Assembly: GCA_964036275.1 (NCBI GenBank)
Contig: CAXIWQ010000486.1
Coordinates: 62,001 to 126,000, forward strand
Reading direction: 5' to 3'
Source of the DNA: Litoditis marina
Lineage: Eukaryota > Nematoda > Chromadorea > Rhabditida > Rhabditidae
DNA: 64,000 nucleotides
The notes below the pieces were generated by a model. The model was not told the DNA's origin, did not search any database, and saw only the letters and a list, made by a program, of their open reading frames with translations. Made by a program: the position numbers and the translations under genes. Positions within the stretch are counted from its first letter, which is position 1. Each line of letters begins with the position of its first letter. Positions 1-12,724 of this stretch are shown one piece after another.

Positions 1-3000
1 GCGGTTGTTGACTCTTTGCCGTGCAGCTACAGGAAAAAGGTTATACGGCTATCAAGTATGTTGCTCCCAGCTACAAAAACCTAATACGACTATCTATTCT
101 GTGGCGCACAGCCACAAAATACGAATTGACGCGGTTATCGACTCTTTGCCTTGCAGCTACAGAGAAAATTTCATACGGCTATCAAATCTGTTGCTCCCAG
201 CTACAAAAACCTAATACGACAATCTATTCTGTGGCGCACAGCCACAAAAACAAATTATCGCGGTTATCGACTTGTTGGCTTGCAGCTACAGAGAAAAGTT
301 CATACGGCTATCAAGTCTGTTGCTTCCAGCTACAAAAACCTAATACGACTATATATTCTGTGGCGCACAGCCACAAAAGACGAATTAACGCGGTTATTGA
401 CTCTTTGCCTCGCAGTAACAGAGAACATTTCATACGGCTATCAAATCTGTTGCTCCCAGCTACAAAAACCTAATACGACTTTATATTCTGTGGCGCACAG
501 CCACAAAAGACAAATTAAAGCGGTTATTACCTTTTTGCCTTGCAGCTACAGAAAAAAGTTCATACGGCTATCAAGTCTGTTGCTCCCAGCTACAAAAACC
601 TAATACGACTTTATATTCTGTGGCGCACAGCCACAAAAGACAAATTATCGCGGTTATCGACTTGTTGGCTTGCAGCTACAGAGAAAAGTTAATACGGCTA
701 TCAAGTATGTTGTTCCCAGCTACAAAAACCTGATACGACAATCTATTCTGTGGCGCACAGCCACAAAATACGATTTAACGCGGTTATCGACTCTTTGCCG
801 TGCAGCTACAGGAAAAAGGTTATACGGCTATCAAATATGTTGCTCCCAGCTACAAAAACCTAATACGACTATCTATTCTGTGGCGCACAGCCACAAAATA
901 CGAATTAACGCGGTTATCGACTTGTTGGCTTGCAGCTACAAAGAACAGTTCATACGGCTATCAAATCTGTTGCTCCCAGCTACAAAAACCTAATACGACA
1001 ATCTATTCTGTGGCGCACAGCCACAAAATACGAATTATCGCGGTTATCGACTTGTTGGCTTGCAGCTACAGAGAAAAGTTCATACGGCTATCAAGTCTGT
1101 TGCTCCCAGCTACAAAAACCTGATACGACAATCTATTCTGTGGCGCACAGCCACAAAAGACAAATTAACGCGGTTATTACCTCTTTGCCTTGCGGCTACA
1201 GAAAAAAATTCATACGGCTATCAAGTCTGTTGCTCCCAGCTACGAAAACCTAATACGACTTTATATTCTGTGGCGCACAGCCACAAAAGACAAATTTACG
1301 CGGTTATTGACTCTTTGCCGTGCAGCTACAGGAAAAAGGTTATACGGCTATCAAGTATGTTGCTCCCAGCTAAAAAACCTAATACGACTATCTATTCTGT
1401 GGCGCACAGCCACAAAATACGAATTAACGCGGTTATCGACTCTTTGCCTTGCAGCTACAGAGAACAGTTCATACGGCTATCAAGTCTGTTGCTCCCAGCT
1501 ACAAAAACCTAATACGACTATATATTCTGTGGCGCACAGCCACAAAAGACGAATTAACGCGGTTATTGACTCTTTGCCTCGCAGTTACAGAGAATATTTC
1601 ATACGGCTATCAAATCTGTTGCTCCCAGCTACAAAAACCTAATACGACAATCTATTCTGTGGCGCACAGCCACAACAGACAAATTAACGCGGTTATTGAC
1701 TCTTTGCCTTGCAGCTACAGAAAAAAAAATCATACGGCTATCAAGTCTGTTGCTCCCAGCTACGAAAACCTAATACGACTATATATTCTGTGGCGCACAG
1801 CCACAAAACACGAAATATCGCGGTTATCGACTTGTTGGCTTGCAGCTACAGAGAAAAGTTCATACGGCTATCAAGTCTGTTGCTCCCAGCTACAAAAACC
1901 TGATACGACAATCTATTCTGTGGCGCACAGCCACAAAAGACAAATTAACGCGGTTATTGACTCTTTGCCTTGCAGCTACAGAGAAAAAATCATACGGCAA
2001 TCAAGTCTGTTGCTCCCAGCTACGAAAACCTAATACGACTTTATATTCTGTGGCGCACAGCCACAAAAGACAAATTAACGCGGTTATTGACTCTTTGCCT
2101 TGCAGCTACAGAAAAAAAATCATACGGCTATCAAGTCTGTTGCTCCCAGCTACGAAAACCTAATACGACTATCTATTATGTGGCGCACAGCCACAAAATA
2201 CGAATTGACGCGGTTATCGACTCTTTGCCTTGCAGCTACAGAGAATATTTCATACGGCTATCAAATCTGTTGCTCCCAGCTACAAAAACCTAATACGACA
2301 ATCTATTCTGTGGCGCACAGCCACAAAAACAAATTATCGCGGTTATCGACTTGTTGGCTTGCAGCTACAGAGAAAAGTTCATACGGCTATCAAGTCTGTT
2401 GCTTCCAGCTACAAAAACCTAATACGACTATATATTCTGTGGCGCACAGCCACAAAAGACGAATTAACGCGGTTATTGACTCTTTGCCTCGCAGTTACAG
2501 AGAACATTTCATACGGCTATCAAATCTGTTGCTCCCAGCTACAAAAACCTAATACGACAATCTATTCTGTGGCGCACAGCCACAAAGACGAATTAACGCG
2601 GTTATTGACATTTTGACTTGCAGCTACAAAAAAAAAATCATACGGCTATCAAGTCTGTTGCTCCCAGCTACAAAAACCTAATACGACTATATATTCTGTG
2701 GCGCACAGCCACAAAGACAAATTAACGCGGTTATTGACTCTTTGCCGTGCAGCTACAGGAAAAAGGTTATACGGCTATCAAATATGTTGCTCCCAGCTAC
2801 AAAAACCTAATACGACTATCTATTCTGTGGCGCACAGCCACAAAATACGAATTAACGCGGTTATCGACTCTTTGCCTTGCAGCTACAAAGAACAGTTCAT
2901 ACGGCTATCAAATCTGTTGCTCCCAGCTACAAAAACCTAATACGACAATCTATTCTGTGGCGCACAGCCACAAAATACGAATTATCGCGGTTATCGACTT

Positions 3001-5342
3001 GTTGGCTTGCAGCTACAGAGAAAAGTTCATACGGCTATCAAGTCTGTTGCTCCCAGCTACAAAAACCTGATACGACAATCTATTCTGTGGCGCACAGCCA
3101 CAAAAGACAAATTAACGCGGTTATTACCTCTTTGCCTTGCGGCTACAGAAAAAAATTCATACGGCTATCAAGTCTGTTGCTCCCAGCTACGAAAACCTAA
3201 TACGACTTTATATTCTGTGGCGCACAGCCACAAAAGACAAATTTACGCGGTTATTGACTCTTTGCCGCGCAGCTACAGGAAAAAGGTTATACGGCTATCA
3301 AGTTTGTTGCTCCCAGCTACAAAAACCTGATACGACAATCTATTCTGTGGCGCACAGCCACAAAAGACAAATTAACGCGGTTATTGACTCTTTGCCTTGC
3401 AGCTACAGAAAAAAAATCATACGGCTATCAAGTCTGTTGCTCCCAGCTACGAAAACCTAATACGACTTTATATTCTGTGGCGCACAGCCACAAAAGACAA
3501 ATTAACGCGGTTATTGACTCTTTGCCTTGCAGCTACAGAAAAAAAATCATACGGCTATCAAGTCTGTTGCTCCCAGCTACGAAAACCTAATACGACTATC
3601 TATTCTGTGGCGCACAGCCACAAAATACGAATTGACGCGGTTATCGACTCTTTGCCTTGCAGCTACAGAGAATATTTCATACGGCTATCAAATCTGTTGC
3701 TCCCAGCTACAAAAACCTAATACGACAATCTATTCTGTGGCGCACAGCCACAAAAACAAATTATCGCGGTTATCGACTTGTTGGCTTGCAGCTACAGAGA
3801 AAAGTTCATACGGCTATCAAGTCTGTTGCTTCCAGCTACAAAAACCTAATACGACTATATATTCTGTGGCGCACAGCCACAAAAGACGAATTAACGCGGT
3901 TATTGACTCTTTGCCTCGCAGTTACAGAGAACATTTTATACGGCTATCAAATCTGTTGCTCCCAGCTACAAAAACCTAATACGACAATCTATTCTGTGGC
4001 GCACAGCCACAAAGACGAATTAACGCGGTTATTGACATTTTGACTTGCAGCTACAAAAAAAAATCATACGGCTATCAAGTCTGTTGCTCCCAGCTACAAA
4101 AACCTAATACGACTATATATTCTGTGGCGCACAGCCACAAAGACAAATTAACGCGGTTATTGACTCTTTGCCGTGCAGCTACAGGAAAAAGGTTATACGG
4201 CTATCAAATATGTTGCTCCCAGCTACAAAAACCTAATACGACTATCTATTCTGTGGCGCACAGCCACAAAATACGAATTAACGCGGTTATCGACTCTTTG
4301 CCTTGCAGCTACAAAGAACAGTTCATACGGCTATCAAATCTGTTGCTCCCAGCTACAAAAACCTAATACGACAATCTATTCTGTGGCGCACAGCCACAAA
4401 ATACGAATTATCGCGGTTATCGACTTGTTGGCTTGCAGCTACAGAGAAAAGTTCATACGGCTATCAAGTCTGTTGCTCCCAGCTACAAAAACCTGATACG
4501 ACAATCTATTCTGTGGCGCACAGCCACAAAAGACAAATTAACGCGGTTATTACCTCTTTGCCTTGCGGCTACAGAAAAAAAATCATACGGCTATCAAGTC
4601 TGTTGCTCCCAGCTACGAAAACCTAATACGACTTTATATTCTGTGGCGCACAGCCACAAAAGACGAATTAACGCGGTTATTGACTCTTTGCCTCGCAGTT
4701 ACAGAGAATATTTCATACGGCTATCAAATCTGTTGCTCCCAGCTACAAAAACCTAATACGACAATCTATTCTGTGGCGCACAGCCACAAAAGACAAATTA
4801 ACGCGGTTATTGACTCTTTGCCTTGCAGCTACAGAAAAAAAATCATACGGCTATCAAGTCTGTTGCTCCCAGCTACGAAAACCTAATACGACTTTATATT
4901 CTGTGGCGCACAGCCACAAAACACGAAATATCGCGGTTATCGACTTGTTGGCTTGCAGCTACAGAGAAAAGTTCATACGGCTATCAAGTCTGTTGCTCCC
5001 AGCTACAAAAACCTGATACGACAATCTATTCTGTGGCGCACAGCCACAAAAGACAAATTAACGCGGTTATTGACTCTTTGCCTTGCAGCTACAGAAAAAA
5101 AAATCATACGGCTATCAAGTCTGTTGCTCCCAGCTACGAAAACCTAATACGACTTTATATTCTGTGGCGCACAGCCACAAAAGACAAATTAACGCGGTTA
5201 TTGACTCTTTGCCTTGCAGCTACAGAAAAAAATCATACGGCTATCAAGTCTGTTGCTCCCAGCTACGAAAACCTAATACGACTTTATATTCTGTGGCGCA
5301 CAGCCACAAAACACAAAATATCGCGGTTATCGACTTGTTGGC
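1..5342 (+). repeat. Domain 1: mixed subfamilies
   Basis: Monomers of several types alternate: GTGCAGCTACAGG, CGACTTGTTGG, ATTACCTC and CACAAAAACAAATT variants. Unit length wobbles between 129 and 131 bp because of A-run changes and single-base losses, for example near 280 and 1,372. A block around 800-1,330 reappears 1,947 bp (15 monomers) downstream at about 2,747-3,277. A TTGCGGCTAC variant shared at 1,190, 3,137 and 4,563 links the copies. No gene or other element interrupts it. Confidence 0.85.
2008..4664 (+). repeat. 11-monomer higher-order repeat (about 1,427 bp), two copies
   Basis: About 2,008-3,238 matches about 3,435-4,664 at an offset of 1,427 bp, falling to 1,426 after an A-run change. 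Shared markers are the 129-bp CACAAAAACAAATT unit, the GACATTTTGACTTGC unit and the rare TTGCGGCTAC start. Differences are few, for example TATTATGTGG at about 2,175 against TATTCTGTGG in the second copy. The offset is a whole number of monomers less small indels, as expected from in-register unequal exchange. Confidence 0.85.
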
Positions 5343-5735
5343 TTGCAGCTACAGAGAAAAGTTCATACGGCTATCAAGTCTGTTGCTCCCAGCTACAAAA
5401 ACCTGATACGACAATCTATTCTGTGGCGCACAGCCACAAAAGACAAATTAACGCGGTTATTACCTCTTTGCCTTGCAGCTACAGAAAAAAGTTCATACGG
5501 CTATCAAGTCTGTTGCTCCCAGCTACGAAAACCTAATACGACTTTATATTCTGTGGCGCACAGCCACAAAAGACAAATTAACGCGGTTATTGACTCTTTG
5601 CCGTGCAGCTACAGGAAAAAGGTTATACGGCTATCAAGTATGTTGCTCCCAGCTACAAAAACCTAATACGACTATCTATTCTGTTGCGCACAGCCACAAA
5701 ATACAAATTGACGCGGTTATCGACTCTTTGCCTTG

Positions 5736-5779
5736 CAGCTACAGAGAATATTCCATACGGCTATCAAATCTGTTGCTCC
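5736..5779 (+). repeat. Sub-repeat A of the monomer (44 bp)
   Basis: It opens with CAGCTACA and an A-rich stretch, then TACGGCTAT, and ends in TCTGTTGC just before the next CAGCTACA. It aligns with sub-repeats B and C at CAGCYACA, the A-run, the TACGRCTAT or AACGCGG block and the TCTKTKGC block. The preceding 17-bp core, TTTGCCTTGCAGCTACA (5,727-5,743), matches the B core at 12 of 17 positions. Confidence 0.75.
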
Positions 5780-5820
5780 CAGCTACAAAAACCTAATACG
5801 ACTATATATTCTGTGGCGCA
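5780..5820 (+). repeat. Sub-repeat B of the monomer (41 bp)
   Basis: It opens with CAGCTACAAAAACC, has TACGACTAT in the middle and ends in TCTGTGGC. Its leading 17-bp core, TGTTGCTCCCAGCTACA (5,771-5,787), matches the C core at 13 of 17 positions and retains most of the inverted-repeat pairing. It is the shortest of the three sub-repeats. Confidence 0.75.
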
Positions 5821-5828
5821 CAGCCACA
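5812..5828. other. Conserved dyad in every monomer (reference site)
   Basis: TGTGGC-GCACA-GCCACA is a perfect 6-bp inverted repeat around a 5-bp spacer. It is present in nearly all of the roughly 490 monomers. A loop variant, TGTGGC-ACACA-GCCACA, keeps the stem (for example near 19,970, 23,610, 25,690, 32,975, 36,615 and 43,490). Variants that break the right arm (CACATCCACC and CACAACCAC) occur mainly between 15.6 and 36.2 kb. It could be a protein-binding site or a cruciform-prone site; neither is shown by sequence. It does not resemble the CENP-B box. Confidence 0.8.
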
Positions 5829-5865
5829 AAAGACGAATTAACGCGGTTATTGACTCTTTGCCTCG
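5821..5865 (+). repeat. Sub-repeat C of the monomer (45 bp)
   Basis: It opens with CAGCCACAAAA, carries AACGCGGTTAT where A and B carry TACGRCTAT, and ends in CTCTTTGCC. It begins inside the strict dyad. Alignment to A and B is clear at both ends and weaker in the middle. Confidence 0.7.
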
Positions 5866-6028
5866 CAGTTACAGAGAATATTTCATACGGCTATCAAATC
5901 TGTTGCTCCCAGCTACAAAAACCTAATACGACTATATATTCTGTGGCGCACAGCCACAAAAGACAAATTAACGCGGTTATTGACTCTTTGCCTCGCAGTT
6001 ACAGAGAATATTTCATACGGCTATCAAA

Positions 6029-8304
6029 TCTGTTGCTCCCAGCTACAAAAACCTAATACGACTATATATTCTGTGGCGCACAGCCACAAAAGACGAATTA
6101 ACGCGGTTATTGACTCTTTGCCTCGCAGTTACAGAGAATATTCCATACGGCTATCAAGTCTGTTGCTCCCAGCTACAAAAACCTAATACGACTATATATT
6201 CTGTGGCGCACAGCCACAAAATACGAATTGACGCGGTTATCGACTCTTTGCCTTGCAGCTACAGAGAATATTTCATACGGCTATCAAATCTGTTGCTCCC
6301 AGCTACAAAAACCTAATACGACTATATATTCTGTGGCGCACAGCCACAAAAGACAAATTAACGCGGTTATTGACTCTTTGCCTCGCAGTTACAGATAATA
6401 TTTCATACGGCTATCAAATCTGTTGCTCCCAGCTACAAAAACCTAATACGACTATATATTCTGTGGCGCACAGCCACAAAAGACGAATTAACGCGGTTAT
6501 TGACTCTTTGCCTCGCAGTTACAGAGAATATTCCATACGGCTATCAAGTCTGTTGCTCCCAGCTACAAAAACCTAATACGACTATATATTCTGTGGCGCA
6601 CAGCCACAAAAGACGAATTAACGCGGTTATTGACTCTTTGCCTCGCAGTTACAGAGAATATTTCATACGGCTATCAAATCTGTTGCTCCCAGCTACAAAA
6701 ACCTAATACGACAATCTATTCTGTGGCGCACAGCCACAACAGACAAATTAACGCGGTTATTGACTCTTTGCCTTGCAGCTACAGAAAAAAAATCATACGG
6801 CTATCAAGTCTGTTGCTCCCAGCTACGAAAACCTAATACGACTATATATTCTGTGGCGCACAGCCACAAAACACGAAATATCGCGGTTATCGACTTGTTG
6901 GCTTGCAGCTACAGAGAAAAGTTCATACGGCTATCAAGTCTGTTGCTCCCAGCTACAAAAACCTGATACGACAATCTATTCTGTGGCGCACAGCCACAAA
7001 AGACAAATTAACGCGGTTATTGACTCTTTGCCTTGCAGCTACAGAAAAAAAATCATACGGCTATCAAGTCTGTTGCTCCCAGCTACGAAAACCTAATACG
7101 ACTTTATATTCTGTGGCGCACAGCCACAAAAGACGAATTAACGCGGTTATCGACTCTTTGCCTCGCAGTTACAGAGAATATTCCATACGGCTATCAAGTC
7201 TGTTGCTCCCAGCTACAAAAACCTAATACGACTATATATTCTGTGGCGCACAGCCACAAAAGACGAATTAACGCGGTTATTGACTCTTTGCCTCGCAGTT
7301 ACAGAGAATATTTCATACGGCTATCAAATCTGTTGCTCCCAGCTACAAAAACCTAATACGACAATCTATTCTGTGGCGCACAGCCACAACAGACAAATTA
7401 ACGCGGTTATTGACTCTTTGCCTTGCAGCTACAGAAAAAAAATCATACGGCTATCAAGTCTGTTGCTCCCAGCTACGAAAACCTAATACGACTATATATT
7501 CTGTGGCGCACAGCCACAAAACACGAAATATCGCGGTTATCGACTTGTTGGCTTGCAGCTACAGAGAAAAGTTCATACGGCTATCAAGTCTGTTGCTCCC
7601 AGCTACAAAAACCTGATACGACAATCTATTCTGTGGCGCACAGCCACAAAACACGAATTAACGCGGTTATTGACTCTTTGCCTCGCAGTTACAGAGAATA
7701 TTTCATACGGCTATCAAATCTGTTGCTCCCAGCTACAAAAACCTAATACGACTATATATTCTGTGGCGCACAGCCACAAAAGACGAATTAACGCGGTTAT
7801 TGACTCTTTGCCTCGCAGTTACAGAGAATATTTCATACGGCTATCAAATCTGTTGCTCCCAGCTACAAAAACCTAATACGACTATATATTCTGTGGCGCA
7901 CAGCCACAAAAGACGAATTAACGCGGTTATTGACTCTTTGCCTCGCAGTTACAGAGAATATTTCATACGGCTATCAAATCTGTTGCTCCCAGCTACAAAA
8001 ACCTAATACGACTATCTATTCTGTGGCGCACAGCCACAAAATACGAATTGACGCGGTTATCGACTCTTTGCCTTGCAGCTACAGAGAATATTCCATACGG
8101 CTATCAAATCTGTTGCTCCCAGCTACAAAAACCTAATACGACTATATATTCTGTGGCGCACAGCCACAAAAGACGAATTAACGCGGTTATCGACTTTTTG
8201 GCTTGCAGTTACAGAGAAAAGTTTATACGGCTATCAAGTCTGTTGCTCCCAGCTACAAAAACCTAATACGACTTCATATTCTGTGGCGCACAGCCACAAA
8301 AGAC
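6029..8304 (+). repeat. 2.28-kb duplicated block, copy 1
   Basis: This stretch recurs at 10,449-12,724, offset 4,420 bp (34 monomers). It includes the rare variant ACAGATAATA (T at 6,396) that reappears at 10,816, and the sequence CACAAAACACGAATTAACG near 7,650. I saw no differences in the rows I compared. The block ends where CAAATT and GAATT variants diverge, at 8,305 against 12,725. Confidence 0.88.
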
Positions 8305-10562
8305 GAATTAACGCGGTTATTGACTCTTTGCCTCGCAGTTACAGAGAATATTCCATACGGCTATCAAGTCTGTTGCTCCCAGCTACAAAAACCTAATACG
8401 ACTATATATTCTGTGGCGCACAGCCACAAAAGACGAATTAACGCGGTTATTGACTCTTTGCCTCGCAGTTACAGAGAATATTTCATACGGCTATCAAATC
8501 TGTTGCTCCCAGCTACAAAAACCTAATACGACAATCTATTCTGTGGCGCACAGCCACAAAAGACAAATTAACGCGGTTATTGACTCTTTGCCGTGCAGCT
8601 ACAGGAAAAAGGTTATACGGCTATCAAGTATGTTGCTCCCAGCTACAAAAACCTAATACGACTATCTATTCTGTTGCGCACAGCCACAAAATACAAATTG
8701 ACGCGGTTATCGACTCTTTGCCTTGCAGCTACAGAGAATATTCCATACGGCTATCAAATCTGTTGCTCCCAGCTACAAAAACCTAATACGACTATATATT
8801 CTGTGGCGCACAGCCACAAAAGACGAATTAACGCGGTTATTGACTCTTTGCCTCGCAGTTACAGAGAATATTTCATACGGCTATCAAATCTGTTGCTCCC
8901 AGCTACAAAAACCTAATACGACTATATATTCTGTGGCGCACAGCCACAAAAGACGAATTAACGCGGTTATTGACTCTTTGCCTCGCAGTTACAGAGAATA
9001 TTTCATACGGCTATCAAATCTGTTGCTCCCAGCTACAAAAACCTAATACGACTATCTATTCTGTGGCGCACAGCCACAAAATACGAATTGACGCGGTTAT
9101 CGACTCTTTGCCTTGCAGCTACAGAGAATATTCCATACGGCTATCAAATCTGTTGCTCCCAGCTACAAAAACCTAATACGACTATATATTCTGTGGCGCA
9201 CAGCCACAAAAGACGAATTAACGCGGTTATCGACTTTTTGGCTTGCAGTTACAGAGAAAAGTTTATACGGCTATCAAGTCTGTTGCTCCCAGCTACAAAA
9301 ACCTAATACGACTTCATATTCTGTGGCGCACAGCCACAAAAGACGAATTAACGCGGTTATTGACTCTTTGCCTCGCAGTTACAGAGAATATTCCATACGG
9401 CTATCAAGTCTGTTGCTCCCAGCTACAAAAACCTAATACGACTATATATTCTGTGGCGCACAGCCACAAAAGACGAATTAACGCGGTTATTGACTCTTTG
9501 CCTCGCAGTTACAGAGAATATTTCATACGGCTATCAAATCTGTTGCTCCCAGCTACAAAAACCTAATACGACAATCTATTCTGTGGCGCACAGCCACAAA
9601 AGACAAATTAACGCGGTTATTGACTCTTTGCCGTGCAGCTACAGGAAAAAGGTTATACGGCTATCAAGTATGTTGCTCCCAGCTACAAAAACCTAATACG
9701 ACTATCTATTCTGTTGCGCACAGCCACAAAATACAAATTGACGCGGTTATCGACTCTTTGCCTTGCAGCTACAGAGAATATTCCATACGGCTATCAAATC
9801 TGTTGCTCCCAGCTACAAAAACCTAATACGACTATATATTCTGTGGCGCACAGCCACAAAAGACGAATTAACGCGGTTATTGACTCTTTGCCTCGCAGTT
9901 ACAGAGAATATTTCATACGGCTATCAAATCTGTTGCTCCCAGCTACAAAAACCTAATACGACTATATATTCTGTGGCGCACAGCCACAAAAGACGAATTA
10001 ACGCGGTTATTGACTCTTTGCCTCGCAGTTACAGAGAATATTTCATACGGCTATCAAATCTGTTGCTCCCAGCTACAAAAACCTAATACGACTATCTATT
10101 CTGTGGCGCACAGCCACAAAATACGAATTGACGCGGTTATCGACTCTTTGCCTTGCAGCTACAGAGAATATTCCATACGGCTATCAAATCTGTTGCTCCC
10201 AGCTACAAAAACCTAATACGACTATATATTCTGTGGCGCACAGCCACAAAAGACGAATTAACGCGGTTATCGACTTTTTGGCTTGCAGTTACAGAGAAAA
10301 GTTTATACGGCTATCAAGTCTGTTGCTCCCAGCTACAAAAACCTAATACGACTTCATATTCTGTGGCGCACAGCCACAAAAGACGAATTAACGCGGTTAT
10401 TGACTCTTTGCCTCGCAGTTACAGAGAATATTCCATACGGCTATCAAGTCTGTTGCTCCCAGCTACAAAAACCTAATACGACTATATATTCTGTGGCGCA
10501 CAGCCACAAAAGACGAATTAACGCGGTTATTGACTCTTTGCCTCGCAGTTACAGAGAATATT
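7703..10562 (+). repeat. 8-monomer higher-order repeat (1,040 bp), about 2.75 copies
   Basis: Units starting at 8,073, 8,203, 8,593 and 8,723 recur at +1,040, and those at 8,073 and 8,203 recur again at +2,080. Markers are CTGTTGCGCAC (G to T in the dyad arm) at 8,671 and 9,711, and the pair GACTTTTTGG with ACTTCATATT. The same CTGTTGCGCAC unit also stands at 5,681, which is 2,990 bp upstream of the first copy. Confidence 0.88.
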
Positions 10563-12724
10563 CCATACGGCTATCAAGTCTGTTGCTCCCAGCTACAAAA
10601 ACCTAATACGACTATATATTCTGTGGCGCACAGCCACAAAATACGAATTGACGCGGTTATCGACTCTTTGCCTTGCAGCTACAGAGAATATTTCATACGG
10701 CTATCAAATCTGTTGCTCCCAGCTACAAAAACCTAATACGACTATATATTCTGTGGCGCACAGCCACAAAAGACAAATTAACGCGGTTATTGACTCTTTG
10801 CCTCGCAGTTACAGATAATATTTCATACGGCTATCAAATCTGTTGCTCCCAGCTACAAAAACCTAATACGACTATATATTCTGTGGCGCACAGCCACAAA
10901 AGACGAATTAACGCGGTTATTGACTCTTTGCCTCGCAGTTACAGAGAATATTCCATACGGCTATCAAGTCTGTTGCTCCCAGCTACAAAAACCTAATACG
11001 ACTATATATTCTGTGGCGCACAGCCACAAAAGACGAATTAACGCGGTTATTGACTCTTTGCCTCGCAGTTACAGAGAATATTTCATACGGCTATCAAATC
11101 TGTTGCTCCCAGCTACAAAAACCTAATACGACAATCTATTCTGTGGCGCACAGCCACAACAGACAAATTAACGCGGTTATTGACTCTTTGCCTTGCAGCT
11201 ACAGAAAAAAAATCATACGGCTATCAAGTCTGTTGCTCCCAGCTACGAAAACCTAATACGACTATATATTCTGTGGCGCACAGCCACAAAACACGAAATA
11301 TCGCGGTTATCGACTTGTTGGCTTGCAGCTACAGAGAAAAGTTCATACGGCTATCAAGTCTGTTGCTCCCAGCTACAAAAACCTGATACGACAATCTATT
11401 CTGTGGCGCACAGCCACAAAAGACAAATTAACGCGGTTATTGACTCTTTGCCTTGCAGCTACAGAAAAAAAATCATACGGCTATCAAGTCTGTTGCTCCC
11501 AGCTACGAAAACCTAATACGACTTTATATTCTGTGGCGCACAGCCACAAAAGACGAATTAACGCGGTTATCGACTCTTTGCCTCGCAGTTACAGAGAATA
11601 TTCCATACGGCTATCAAGTCTGTTGCTCCCAGCTACAAAAACCTAATACGACTATATATTCTGTGGCGCACAGCCACAAAAGACGAATTAACGCGGTTAT
11701 TGACTCTTTGCCTCGCAGTTACAGAGAATATTTCATACGGCTATCAAATCTGTTGCTCCCAGCTACAAAAACCTAATACGACAATCTATTCTGTGGCGCA
11801 CAGCCACAACAGACAAATTAACGCGGTTATTGACTCTTTGCCTTGCAGCTACAGAAAAAAAATCATACGGCTATCAAGTCTGTTGCTCCCAGCTACGAAA
11901 ACCTAATACGACTATATATTCTGTGGCGCACAGCCACAAAACACGAAATATCGCGGTTATCGACTTGTTGGCTTGCAGCTACAGAGAAAAGTTCATACGG
12001 CTATCAAGTCTGTTGCTCCCAGCTACAAAAACCTGATACGACAATCTATTCTGTGGCGCACAGCCACAAAACACGAATTAACGCGGTTATTGACTCTTTG
12101 CCTCGCAGTTACAGAGAATATTTCATACGGCTATCAAATCTGTTGCTCCCAGCTACAAAAACCTAATACGACTATATATTCTGTGGCGCACAGCCACAAA
12201 AGACGAATTAACGCGGTTATTGACTCTTTGCCTCGCAGTTACAGAGAATATTTCATACGGCTATCAAATCTGTTGCTCCCAGCTACAAAAACCTAATACG
12301 ACTATATATTCTGTGGCGCACAGCCACAAAAGACGAATTAACGCGGTTATTGACTCTTTGCCTCGCAGTTACAGAGAATATTTCATACGGCTATCAAATC
12401 TGTTGCTCCCAGCTACAAAAACCTAATACGACTATCTATTCTGTGGCGCACAGCCACAAAATACGAATTGACGCGGTTATCGACTCTTTGCCTTGCAGCT
12501 ACAGAGAATATTCCATACGGCTATCAAATCTGTTGCTCCCAGCTACAAAAACCTAATACGACTATATATTCTGTGGCGCACAGCCACAAAAGACGAATTA
12601 ACGCGGTTATCGACTTTTTGGCTTGCAGTTACAGAGAAAAGTTTATACGGCTATCAAGTCTGTTGCTCCCAGCTACAAAAACCTAATACGACTTCATATT
12701 CTGTGGCGCACAGCCACAAAAGAC
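10449..12724 (+). repeat. 2.28-kb duplicated block, copy 2
   Basis: This is the downstream copy of 6,029-8,304. The 4,420-bp offset exceeds the block length, so the two copies are separated by the 8-monomer repeats at 8.3-10.4 kb. The right end coincides with the change into domain 3, where the GTAAAGCTAC variant first appears (12,753). Confidence 0.88.

Larger units (their letters stand above)
5733..5862 (+). repeat. Reference monomer (exact 130 bp)
   Basis: This is a clean example of the unit, phased from TTGCAGCTAC. In order it contains an A-run, CATACGGCTATCAA, TGTTGCTCCCAGCTACA, AAAACCTAATACGAC, the variable stretch TATATATTC, the dyad TGTGGCGCACAGCCACA, AAAAGACGAATT, AACGCGGTTATTGAC and TCTTTGCC. 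Common alternatives elsewhere include GTGCAGCTACAGG, TCGCAGTTAC and GTAAAGCTAC at the start, CTGATACGAC for CTAATACGAC, ATTACCTC for ATTGACTC, and GACTTGTTGG for GACTCTTTGC. These alternatives travel as linked sets and define the subfamilies used in the domain entries. Confidence 0.95.
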
